Positions 19,570 to 27,443 of a stretch of 64,000 nt of DNA are shown piece by piece (positions within the stretch are counted from its first letter, which is position 1; the number at the start of each line of letters is the position of its first letter). Position numbers and translations under genes: made by a program. Below the pieces are notes generated by a model, which was given only the letters and a program-made list of their open reading frames with translations, searched no databases and was not told where the DNA came from. Source of the stretch: Marinicella litoralis (GTDB taxonomy: Bacteria > Pseudomonadota > Gammaproteobacteria > Xanthomonadales > Marinicellaceae); the NCBI RefSeq assembly GCF_002591915.1, contig NZ_NIHB01000007.1, forward strand, positions 32,916-96,915, given 5' to 3'.

Positions 19570-19749
19570 TTAATCCTCGTCGTCATCGTCTGGAAACAGC
19601 ACGCATACTAAATCATTATTTTGTGCTTTTAGTTTATCAAATGCGTGATCACTATATTTAGCAACCTCAAACATTTTATCAACCGAATCAAACTGCTGTA
19701 TTGATTGTGTTTGTCCTATTTTTTCTAACATTGAAATGTTAATTTTCAC
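19570..19749 (-). CDS. Putative borosin-type precursor peptide 2 (59 residues)
   Basis: The start GTG at 19749 is supported by GAGGTG four bases upstream. An internal ATG seven codons in is an alternative. The peptide has a leader LEKIGQTQSIQQ, a helical middle and an end NDLVCVLFPDDDDED. The hydrophobic LVCVLF block just before an acidic tail is what a borosin core would look like, since those enzymes methylate backbone amides of hydrophobic, often branched residues near the C-terminus. It lies 52 bases downstream of the methyltransferase stop and 24 before a TPR-GGDEF gene. It is related to the peptide at 16945. It is not similar to any family I can name beyond this arrangement. Confidence 0.75.
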   Translation of the reverse strand: MKINISMLEKIGQTQSIQQFDSVDKMFEVAKYSDHAFDKLKAQNNDLVCVLFPDDDDED

Positions 19750-19801
19750 TGGTCACCTCACTTTTTAGTTAATAAAATTATTATTCTTTATCGCAAAAAT
19801 C

Positions 19802-20584
19802 TTAACACGACTCATTAATCGACAACAACTCATTTATTTTTTGGTCATTTTTAGATTTTTCGATTGCTGGCGGAATCACCAATGTTGTTTTCAACGTCAT
19901 GTCAGCTTGAGCCAAATCTCTTAAGGAAAGCCAATCCGCTTTGAATCTTTCAATGGGTAAGACTGCGCATTCATACAGTGCCACTTGGTGATCTGCCGGA
20001 TAAAAGTCTAACAACATGTTCACCAATAATTGTTTGGCTTTTTCACTGGTCTCAAAAACCTTCAAACTGCGGTCACCGGCAATCCCTATTTGCCAAAGAA
20101 TCAAGTAAGCACTTGGATCAAACTTGGTTTGATTGAACATGAAGTTATTCGCTTCAAAATGAGCACATCCGAAGGTCCCAGGATCAATTCCCAAATCAGC
20201 ATACAAACAATCCTCTGCAGATACCCCTGGTTCCATATGGGCCCTAAAACCTTCTGCCCGAGCCATCTTGATGGTTTCATGCGGGGTTAATGCAAACACC
20301 CCAGGGTGTCCGTAAAAAGCGCCCACCACCTTTTTACCTGCACGCACTTGACTCATGATGGCTTCATTCATTTCTGCATAGGTTTGCTTGCGTGATTTTC
20401 CCTCTGCATACAATGACTGTAGGCTGGTGACATTGTCATTCATGGTAGCCACCCATTCTTCGACCAATTGATTGGAAGCAGCAACGAACACAACGTCGGC
20501 TTGTTCTATAAAATGCCTTGATAAGGGTGTGATGTGCGAACCCAAAGTCATACCCAAGCCCACATTGACTAAACTGCCTTTCAT
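19802..20584 (-). CDS. Borosin-type peptide alpha-N-methyltransferase (tetrapyrrole methylase fold)
   Basis: This 260-residue enzyme belongs to the tetrapyrrole methylase fold and matches, by eye, the catalytic domain of the fungal omphalotin enzyme OphMA and the free-standing bacterial SonM type. The GKSRKQTYAEM block, VVGAFYGHPGVF and PGVSAEDCLYADLGIDP are close to the corresponding OphMA stretches. Tyr59, Arg65, Tyr69 and Tyr91 line up, with one constant offset of seven, with catalytic residues I recall for OphMA (Tyr66, Arg72, Tyr76, Tyr98). Unlike OphMA there is no fused core peptide, so the substrate must be separate; the peptide gene 52 bases downstream is the obvious choice. The start codon overlaps the stop of the upstream GNAT gene by one base (TAATG), so the genes are coupled. 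Confidence 0.9.
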   Translation of the reverse strand: MKGSLVNVGLGMTLGSHITPLSRHFIEQADVVFVAASNQLVEEWVATMNDNVTSLQSLYAEGKSRKQTYAEMNEAIMSQVRAGKKVVGAFYGHPGVFALTPHETIKMARAEGFRAHMEPGVSAEDCLYADLGIDPGTFGCAHFEANNFMFNQTKFDPSAYLILWQIGIAGDRSLKVFETSEKAKQLLVNMLLDFYPADHQVALYECAVLPIERFKADWLSLRDLAQADMTLKTTLVIPPAIEKSKNDQKINELLSINESC

Positions 20585-21084
20585 TATTTAAGTAACTCCA
20601 TATTAAAATCCCACCGGATGAGGTTAAGATGTTTGGTTAATTTAGATGTGTTCTCAACAGGCACAAAACCCATCTTTTTATAACTGGTGTTGGCAGCAAC
20701 ATTGTCACCGCTGATATAAACCGTACACACTTTAACCGGAAAAATATTTTTTACCAAATGCAGGGCTTCCATTTGCGCCCAACGACAAACACCTTGGTTT
20801 TGAAAAGTGGGCAAAATAATCATGCCTGATTCAATGTGACATGACTCAGCTTTCCAATGCATACTTAACAACCCCACCCTTTGCTTGCCATCGGCCGTCA
20901 TAATCACTTGATAGATTGCTTTGTTTTTATCTGCTTCCGCCCTCATTTTACCACCCAGGCCATTTGCTTGGTGGTCGGTTAAAACGGCGCCAATGTGACG
21001 CATAATGACAGGGTTTTGGTACAAAACGATGACGAAAGTGTCATCAGTTTCTGACAGCGGTTTTAATTTAAAAGTCATGGTCAT
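20584..21084 (-). CDS. GNAT-family N-acetyltransferase (copy 2)
   Basis: A GNAT protein of about 166 residues and the first gene of the borosin-like run. I prefer ATG 21084 (AGGAT seven bases before it) over the longest frame to 21144, which would leave only 11 bases to the divergent mtfA-like gene. Signature parts are LKPLSETDD at the start, the acetyl-CoA loop near LPTFQNQGVCRWAQME and the GDNVAANTSYKKMGF helix-4 segment. It is related to the gene at 17183. It ends within the start codon of the methyltransferase, which suggests the two act together. The acetyl acceptor is unknown. Confidence 0.86.
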   Translation of the reverse strand: MTMTFKLKPLSETDDTFVIVLYQNPVIMRHIGAVLTDHQANGLGGKMRAEADKNKAIYQVIMTADGKQRVGLLSMHWKAESCHIESGMIILPTFQNQGVCRWAQMEALHLVKNIFPVKVCTVYISGDNVAANTSYKKMGFVPVENTSKLTKHLNLIRWDFNMELLK

Positions 21085-21155
21085 ATTATCCTGGTAACTT
21101 GTCTCAGCTTTGCCTATCGATATGATACTATAAACCAAAACCACGCAGAAAAACC
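21085..21155. promoter_or_regulatory. Divergent promoter region, borosin-like run and mtfA-like gene
   Basis: These 71 bases separate two divergent genes and must hold the promoters for both. An AT-rich block (ATATGATACTATAAACC) contains -10-like sequences on both strands. No operator repeat is clear. Confidence 0.4.
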
Positions 21156-21959
21156 ATGTCCCAAACCTACCTCATTTTATTGATTATTTTGTTGTTATTA
21201 ATCTCATGTACTTGGCTGTATATGTGGCACAAAAAACAAAAAAGAAATCAAACTTTCAAGCTAGAAACACCTGCGCAATGGGTGACTTATATCAAAAACA
21301 ATGTGGCCATCTACCATTTCCTACCGCAACATTTACAACAAGAGCTTTTGGGGCATGTGAATGTGTTCCTTGCAGAAAAATACTTCTCCGGGCATGCAGG
21401 TTTAACCGTAACTGATGAAATGCGTGTGACCATAGCAGCCCAAGCCTGTTTGTTGTTATTGAATCGTAAGCACAATTATTTCACCCATTTAAAAACCATC
21501 ATGATCTACCCTGCCGGTTTTAAAAATCCCAAACATGAAGGCCCTGGTCATCATTTAGGAGAGTCCTGGGTTCGCGGCCCTGTGGTGCTGTCTTGGAATG
21601 ATGTTAAACATGGCGGCATGAATGCCAAGGATGGAACCAATGTGGTGATACATGAATTTGCCCACCAACTTGATCAAGCCGATGGTGCCGGTGATGGCCG
21701 GCCATTGATTGAAGGGGGACAGCTGAGAACGTGGGGTAAAGTTTTAAGTAAAGAATTCAGCAGTTTAAAAACCAAAGCCAAACTCAGGAAACGTACTTTT
21801 TTTGACCATTATGGTGCAACCAATCCCGCTGAATTTTTTGCAGTCATCAGTGAGCATTTCTTTGAACAGCCCAAAACGTTCAGCCGCAAACACCCTGATT
21901 TATACCAAACCCTTAAAAACTACTACAAGCTGGACCCTGTTACTTGGCTGATTACCTGA
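21156..21959 (+). CDS. mtfA: MtfA-like zinc peptidase (M90 family)
   Basis: MtfA in E. coli is a zinc aminopeptidase that binds the glucose-system repressor Mlc (DgsA). This 267-residue protein has an N-terminal membrane helix (about 4-22), so it is probably membrane tied, unlike soluble E. coli MtfA. The zinc motif is VVIHEFAHQLDQADG, with a downstream AEFFAVISEHFFEQP glutamate region. The family core MIYPAGF is present. It is divergent from the borosin-like run and shares its promoter region. No sugar PTS genes are nearby, so the Mlc role cannot be assumed. Confidence 0.88.
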   Translation: MSQTYLILLIILLLLISCTWLYMWHKKQKRNQTFKLETPAQWVTYIKNNVAIYHFLPQHLQQELLGHVNVFLAEKYFSGHAGLTVTDEMRVTIAAQACLLLLNRKHNYFTHLKTIMIYPAGFKNPKHEGPGHHLGESWVRGPVVLSWNDVKHGGMNAKDGTNVVIHEFAHQLDQADGAGDGRPLIEGGQLRTWGKVLSKEFSSLKTKAKLRKRTFFDHYGATNPAEFFAVISEHFFEQPKTFSRKHPDLYQTLKNYYKLDPVTWLIT

Positions 21960-22120
21960 TTAAATTGATGTCTTATCTACAAGCCTGTCACATAAAATTC
22001 ATCCAATCAAACGATAATGGCCGTCGAAAGTAGAGCCATTAGCGGAACCTAAGTAACTTTTTACAGTCTTAACCGTTAATAAGCATAACAATAGATATAA
22101 ACACATTGGCGGGAATTGAC

Positions 22121-22663
22121 ATGATTAGTTTACAACACAGTTTTTTGACTTCATTTTTAAAAGCCAGTAGCCTTACGGTGCTGATGATTGGTGGATTACT
22201 GGCACAAAGCTATGCCACCACAGCCCTGTTCTCTGACACAGTGATGAAAATGAACATAGAATTCAGTTCCACTGAAGACAACAGCGAAAAACCACAAGTG
22301 GCTTCGATGACTGTGCACAATGAACAAGAGTCCAGCATTGCCTTTGGTGACCACCAAATTAACATCAAGACCACATTCATTAAATGGACTGAAGATGCCG
22401 TTGAACCAGAACAAATTCTCGCTGAGCTAAAGTTATTAAAGCTTGCTGACAATGGAGACATCATCAATATGCACAAACCCACTTTGATGATTGACAAAGA
22501 TAAATGGGCTGAATTCAGAATAGCGCCCAGTGATGAGATGGAAGGCATCGAATTTAAAATGAAATATGAAGATTACAACCACGCTGAAGATGACAATGCG
22601 ATGAATGATGAACCCGCATGGCTGAATTGGGATTTAAAATCTGCCGAAGCAGAAGTTTGTTAA
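22121..22663 (+). CDS. Secreted protein of unknown function
   Basis: I do not recognise this 180-residue protein. ATG 22121 is preferred over a TTG at 22106 because a signal peptide follows directly (hydrophobic stretch SLTVLMIGGLLAQSYATT, cleavage near residue 33) and GGGA lies upstream. The mature part is acidic, with a single cysteine as the last residue and beta-strand-like alternation (ASMTVHNEQ, INIKTTFIKWTED). It stands alone: the neighbours are on separate units. Periplasmic or outer-membrane location is likely. Confidence 0.7.
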   Translation: MISLQHSFLTSFLKASSLTVLMIGGLLAQSYATTALFSDTVMKMNIEFSSTEDNSEKPQVASMTVHNEQESSIAFGDHQINIKTTFIKWTEDAVEPEQILAELKLLKLADNGDIINMHKPTLMIDKDKWAEFRIAPSDEMEGIEFKMKYEDYNHAEDDNAMNDEPAWLNWDLKSAEAEVC

Positions 22664-22858
22664 GACATACTCATTAACCCGCCCTGAACATCCAGGCATA
22701 TATGCACAGCCAATTTCAGCGAATCCCAAGGACGGGTTTGCTGATACCGAATCCAAATCCCAACTCAGTCATAGTCAAAGATTCATGGACTGAACACATT
22801 ACCCCCAAAACAACATTAAATGAATGGTTTCAAAGTTAAAGTGCTTGTTGTTGAGTGA

Positions 22859-24244
22859 TTACTCACAATCAACTACTTTCCCGCGATTCAATACGCCTTT
22901 AGGATCAAACACTTGCTTCACTGCTTGCATCAATTTAATTTCTTCGGCTGATTTTGAATAAGGCAAAAAGGGTTTTTTAATTAAACCCACGCCATGTTCC
23001 GCAGAGATACTGCCTTCAAATGTGGCAATCAAACCATAAACATGTTCATTAACCTTTTCACATTGTTGTTTGAATTCAGTGGTTTCCATGTTTTCTGGCT
23101 TCAGAATATTTAAATGCAAATTACCATCACCGATGTGTCCAAACCATATGGTTTCAAAATCAGGGTATTCAGCTGCCAACACATCTTCAAGTTGTTGCAT
23201 GAACTCAGGCACCCTTGAGATTTTTACTGAGATGTCATTTTTGTACGGCGTAAAATGAGCAATCGATTCAGAAATGCCTTCGCGGTATTGCCACAATTGT
23301 TGGGCTTGATCGATACTTTGCGCAATGATGCCATCAGTGACCCACCCTGCTTCCATGCCGGATTCAAACACTTGCATGGCAGCTTCTTCGTCATCATCAA
23401 ATTCCAACAGCACATAAAAAGGATGGAGGGCTTCAAAAGGGTTTTCAAACCCACGGTGTTGCATCACCCGATGTAAGGAACGATCTGAAAAGAATTCAAA
23501 TGAAGACAACAACAATGACTTTCTGGCCAATGCGAAAACCGACATCACCGCTTCCAATGAGGACAATGCCAATAACATCACAGCTTGGTTTGGAGGCGTC
23601 TTGATTAATTTAATTTCTGCCTCAACCACCACACCCAAGATGCCTTCAGAACCAATGAACAAATGCCTGAAATCTAAGCCACTGGCATTTTTTACTAACC
23701 CATTGTTCAGTTTTAAAATTTCACCGGCACCGGTAACCACAGTTAAACCCAATACATAATCTCTGGTTAAACCATAACGCAAGACTCGAATACCACCGGC
23801 ATTGGTCGCAATATTTCCAGCAATGTGGCTTGACCCAGACGAGGCGAAATCCACGGGATAAAACAAGCCCTGTTCTGTCGCAAAATGCTGCAATTGTTCT
23901 GTGATAACACCCGCACCCACTCGCACTGTTTGGTCTATGGGGTTGAATTCAGTGATTTGATTAAACCGCACCATGGAAATAATCCATTCACCCTTGGTCG
24001 CCACTGCGCCTGCGCTGTAGCCAGTGCGTCCACCGGAAGGAATGACCACACAATCACATTGATTGGCCACCTGGATGATTTTTTGCACTTCTTCTACGTC
24101 ATTGGGGAAAAAGACCACTGACGCATTGCTCTGGTGAAAGCGGGTCCAATCTTGGCCAAATTGCACCAAATCATTGGGCTGGGTAGACCAAGCCAAACCG
24201 CTCAGTTCTGATTCTAATAAAGAAGACAGTTCATCTGCTTGCAT
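22859..24244 (-). CDS. FAD-linked D-2-hydroxyglutarate dehydrogenase-like oxidase
   Basis: A 461-residue FAD-binding oxidase of the GlcD/D-lactate dehydrogenase type. The PCMH FAD-binding part (about 35-215) has VIPSGGRTGYSAGA and GNIATNAGGIRVLRYG, and the C-terminal oxidase part has GHIGDGNLHLNI and SAEHGVGLIKK. It is divergent from serA, 56 bases apart. SerA makes D-2-hydroxyglutarate as a by-product, and in other bacteria a D-2-hydroxyglutarate dehydrogenase removes it to drive serine synthesis. That context makes this the best guess. Glycolate or D-lactate oxidation cannot be ruled out from sequence. Confidence 0.8.
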   Translation of the reverse strand: MQADELSSLLESELSGLAWSTQPNDLVQFGQDWTRFHQSNASVVFFPNDVEEVQKIIQVANQCDCVVIPSGGRTGYSAGAVATKGEWIISMVRFNQITEFNPIDQTVRVGAGVITEQLQHFATEQGLFYPVDFASSGSSHIAGNIATNAGGIRVLRYGLTRDYVLGLTVVTGAGEILKLNNGLVKNASGLDFRHLFIGSEGILGVVVEAEIKLIKTPPNQAVMLLALSSLEAVMSVFALARKSLLLSSFEFFSDRSLHRVMQHRGFENPFEALHPFYVLLEFDDDEEAAMQVFESGMEAGWVTDGIIAQSIDQAQQLWQYREGISESIAHFTPYKNDISVKISRVPEFMQQLEDVLAAEYPDFETIWFGHIGDGNLHLNILKPENMETTEFKQQCEKVNEHVYGLIATFEGSISAEHGVGLIKKPFLPYSKSAEEIKLMQAVKQVFDPKGVLNRGKVVDCE

Positions 24245-24300
24245 ATCTGTTAAAATCCTGTTTTTAAGTTAAAAACACGTCAATCAAAGGCGCAAAGAAT

Positions 24301-25533
24301 ATGACCAAACTGTCCCTAAGTAAAGAAAAAATCAAGGTTGTTTTGTTAGAAGGTGTTCATCCAGATGCTGAAAAATTATTCAGAAAAGATGGTTATGACA
24401 ACATCCACGTTTACAACAGCACACCCAATGACGATGAATTACAAAACATATTGGCAGATACCCACATCCTAGGCATCCGCTCCAGAACCCAACTCAAAGG
24501 ACAAAATCTGGATACTTGTGAAAAATTAATGGCAGTGGGTACTTTTTGTATCGGTACCAATCAAGTGGATCTAGATCAATGCAAATCACAAGGCATTCCC
24601 GTATTCAATGCCCCTTTCTCAAACACCCGAAGTGTGGCTGAGTTGGTGATGGCAGAAATTATCTTACTGCTTCGCGGTATCCCAGAAAAAAATGCCAAGG
24701 CACATCGTGGGCAATGGTTCAAATCAGCTTTGAACTCCAATGAGACCAGAGGCAAAACTTTAGGCATAGTTGGATTTGGTCACATCGGTTCTCAACTGTG
24801 TATCTTGGCCGAAGCCATGGGTATGAAAGTAAAATACTACGACATCGAAAATAAATTACCCTTAGGCAACAGTGAAGCGGTGGGTTCTTTGGAAGAACTG
24901 TTACCCCAAGTTGACGTGTTGTCACTACATGTTCCCGACACCGAGCTCACCCAAGAAATGATTGGCGCCAAAGAATTGGCCTTATTACCCAAGGGTTCAT
25001 TCTTGGTCAATGCGGCTCGCGGACAAATAGTGGTGATCGATGACTTGGTTAAAAGTTTAAAAATGGGTCATTTAAACGGTGCAGCCATTGATGTTTTTCC
25101 CACAGAACCTGCCAGTAACAACGATCCATTTGAATCACCCTTGCTGGCATTTGACAATGTCATACTGACTCCCCACATTGGCGGCAGCACTCAAGAAGCT
25201 CAAGTCAATATCGCCAATGAAGTGGCCGATAAATTAATCAAATATTCCAACAATGGTTCCACATCATCTGCGGTTAACTTCCCTGAAGTCTCATTACCAG
25301 CCTTGCATGCAGATTTAACTCGGGTGATGCACATCCATGAAAATAAACCAGGCATGTTAGAACGGATCAATCATGCATTTTCCAGTCAATCCATCAATAT
25401 CGCTGCAATGTACCTGCAAACTTCTGGAGATGTGGGCTATGTCATCATGGATGTGAATTGTGAATCTTCTGATTCCATAGTTAAACAACTGAATGACATT
25501 GATGGCACCATCAGGGTTCGGGTTTTGCATTAA
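24301..25533 (+). CDS. serA: D-3-phosphoglycerate dehydrogenase
   Basis: SerA oxidises 3-phosphoglycerate with NAD, the first step of serine synthesis. Its 410 residues equal the E. coli form. The NAD fold has GIVGFGHIGSQL, the catalytic arginine is in NAARGQIV, the glutamate in DVFPTEP and the histidine in LTPHIGGSTQEAQ. A C-terminal ACT domain (about 335-410, LTRVMHIHENKPGML) should allow serine feedback inhibition. It is divergent from the D-2-hydroxyglutarate dehydrogenase-like gene, which fits removal of a SerA side product. Confidence 0.97.
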   Translation: MTKLSLSKEKIKVVLLEGVHPDAEKLFRKDGYDNIHVYNSTPNDDELQNILADTHILGIRSRTQLKGQNLDTCEKLMAVGTFCIGTNQVDLDQCKSQGIPVFNAPFSNTRSVAELVMAEIILLLRGIPEKNAKAHRGQWFKSALNSNETRGKTLGIVGFGHIGSQLCILAEAMGMKVKYYDIENKLPLGNSEAVGSLEELLPQVDVLSLHVPDTELTQEMIGAKELALLPKGSFLVNAARGQIVVIDDLVKSLKMGHLNGAAIDVFPTEPASNNDPFESPLLAFDNVILTPHIGGSTQEAQVNIANEVADKLIKYSNNGSTSSAVNFPEVSLPALHADLTRVMHIHENKPGMLERINHAFSSQSINIAAMYLQTSGDVGYVIMDVNCESSDSIVKQLNDIDGTIRVRVLH

Positions 25534-25568
25534 TAAAAATTAACCACAGGATAAATTAAGAGGTTCTT

Positions 25569-27320
25569 ATGAAAAATAGTTTTCACTTCAGCATCATTTT
25601 CCTGCTCATCAGCACATCAGCCGTGGCCAACAGAACCAGTAAAAAACTGCATCAAATTTTAGAGCAAGTGGTTGCAGTTCAAACAGCCCTCAGCCCACAA
25701 ACGGCCAGTTATTTAGGTGATCAATCCAAAGCCGGTCAATTGGATGATGTGTCGGCAAAATTTTACCAGCAACAAAATGCGAAACTTCAGCCATTGTTGG
25801 ACCAGCTGAATCAATTGAAAGTCAACAAGCTGGATTTTCAAGACCAAATTTCATTACAAATGCAAAAATCATTTCTGCAGGAAATAATGGCTGACAACAG
25901 ATTCAGAACCTACGAAATGCCCATCACTGCTGAAGGCTCTTTTCATGTGCAATTGGCGACCATGCATCGGTACGCATCCTTTCAAACTGTGGATGATTAC
26001 AATAACCACTTGAGTAAAATGAAACAAATACCGCGGGTTATGCAACAACACATGGATAACATGCAAGCGGGACTGTCGCGTGGCTTCAGCCAGCCGAAGG
26101 CCATCATTCAACATTACCCTGATTTTGTGCAGACTTACATCAAAGACAAAGCAGAGGAATCCAATTTCTATCAACCGTTTTTAAATAAGCCCAAACACAT
26201 CAGTAGTGAGCAGTTTACTGAATTTCAACAACAGGCAAAAACCATCATCAACAATGCCATCAACCCAAGTTACAAAAAATTCAAATCTTTCATGGCTGAC
26301 ACCTACCTACCCAATGCAAAAGATGACATAGGCGCCTACAGTTTTCCCGATGGCAAAGCTTATTACCAGCAACAAATTAAAGCTTACACAACGCTTGACT
26401 TAACCGCAGAGGACATCCACCAAATAGGCAGGAGTGAAGTTAAACGAATCCGCGCTGAAATGGAAAACATCATTGCTGAATTAAATTTTGAAGGCAGTTT
26501 TGCAGATTTCCTTCTGTTCCTCAGAACCGATCCGCAATTTTATGCCACAACGGCCGAAGACTTACTCAAAGCAGCGCGCGACATTGCCAAACGCATGGAT
26601 GGCAAGTTACCTGAACTGTTTACACGTTTACCTCGTCAGCCATATGCAGTCAACCCAGTACCCGCTGGCATTGCGCCCAATTACACCACAGGACGGTATG
26701 TCCCAGCACCCTTGGATTCAACTCGACCCGGACAATATTGGGTCAACACCTATGCTTTGGACAAAAGACCCTTGTATAACTTAGAAGCTTTGACCTTTCA
26801 TGAAGCGGTTCCAGGCCATCACTTGCAAGGTGCCTTAACCAAAGAATTGACCGATTTACCTAAATTCAGACAACATGCTTACATTTCAGCCTTCGGTGAA
26901 GGTTGGGGCTTGTACTGTGAAAAGCTGGCCAAAGAAGTGGGGTTTTATCAAGACCCCTATGCAGAGTTTGGACGCTTGACCTATGAAATGTGGCGTGCCA
27001 TGCGTTTGGTGGTCGATACCGGCATGCATGCAATGGGCATGAGCCGAGAGGAAGCGATTAAACTGATGGAGGATAACACGGCATTATCCAAACACAATGT
27101 GCGCACTGAAATTGATCGCTACATTGCATGGCCAGCCCAAGCACTGTCATACAAGCTCGGTGAAATTAAAATTTGGGACTTGCGCCATCAAGCAGAAGCT
27201 GCACTGGGTGCATCATTTGATATACGCACGTTTCATGACACCCTACTAAGTAGCGGCTCAGTACCATTGGATGTTCTGGAACAAATCGTTGAAAGATACA
27301 TCATTGACAACAAAGAATAA
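25569..27320 (+). CDS. DUF885 family secreted peptidase-like protein
   Basis: A 583-residue DUF885 protein. A signal peptide (1-20, SIIFLLISTSAVA) is followed by a helical protein with the metalloprotease-like motif TFHEAVPGHHLQGAL near residue 417 and FGEGWGLYCEKLA after it. These correspond to the HExxH and second-ligand regions of M32/gluzincin-like folds, so a zinc peptidase activity is likely but not proven for the family. It starts 35 bases after serA, with AGAGG upstream, and may be cotranscribed with it. Export suggests peptide breakdown in the periplasm or outside. Confidence 0.86.
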   Translation: MKNSFHFSIIFLLISTSAVANRTSKKLHQILEQVVAVQTALSPQTASYLGDQSKAGQLDDVSAKFYQQQNAKLQPLLDQLNQLKVNKLDFQDQISLQMQKSFLQEIMADNRFRTYEMPITAEGSFHVQLATMHRYASFQTVDDYNNHLSKMKQIPRVMQQHMDNMQAGLSRGFSQPKAIIQHYPDFVQTYIKDKAEESNFYQPFLNKPKHISSEQFTEFQQQAKTIINNAINPSYKKFKSFMADTYLPNAKDDIGAYSFPDGKAYYQQQIKAYTTLDLTAEDIHQIGRSEVKRIRAEMENIIAELNFEGSFADFLLFLRTDPQFYATTAEDLLKAARDIAKRMDGKLPELFTRLPRQPYAVNPVPAGIAPNYTTGRYVPAPLDSTRPGQYWVNTYALDKRPLYNLEALTFHEAVPGHHLQGALTKELTDLPKFRQHAYISAFGEGWGLYCEKLAKEVGFYQDPYAEFGRLTYEMWRAMRLVVDTGMHAMGMSREEAIKLMEDNTALSKHNVRTEIDRYIAWPAQALSYKLGEIKIWDLRHQAEAALGASFDIRTFHDTLLSSGSVPLDVLEQIVERYIIDNKE

Positions 27321-27388
27321 GTAAACAAAATCATGTGTATGTTTTTTAATAAAGATTAAACACCAATTTCATACAAAAATTTTACCCA

Positions 27389-27420
27389 CAAAAAAACCGG
27401 CTTGTTGATACAAGCCGGCT
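27389..27420 (-). terminator. Rho-independent terminator of the DUF5666 gene
   Basis: A perfect eight-base stem, CCGGCTTG and CAAGCCGG with a six-base loop, is followed on the minus strand by seven or more T. It lies 24 bases past the stop at 27444. Confidence 0.9.
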
Positions 27421-27443
27421 CTATGTAAATCCCTATAAATGAA

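Noticed and set aside
2712..21084. Idea that tldD takes part in maturing the borosin-like peptides.
   Set aside because: tldD is in its standard housekeeping operon, about 12 kb away, and its partner pmbA is not here. There is no positive evidence for a link.
21156..21959. Idea that the MtfA-like peptidase is the leader protease of the borosin-like locus.
   Set aside because: It is divergent from the cluster and belongs to a housekeeping-type family. Sharing a promoter region is weak evidence, so I kept it as a neighbour only.
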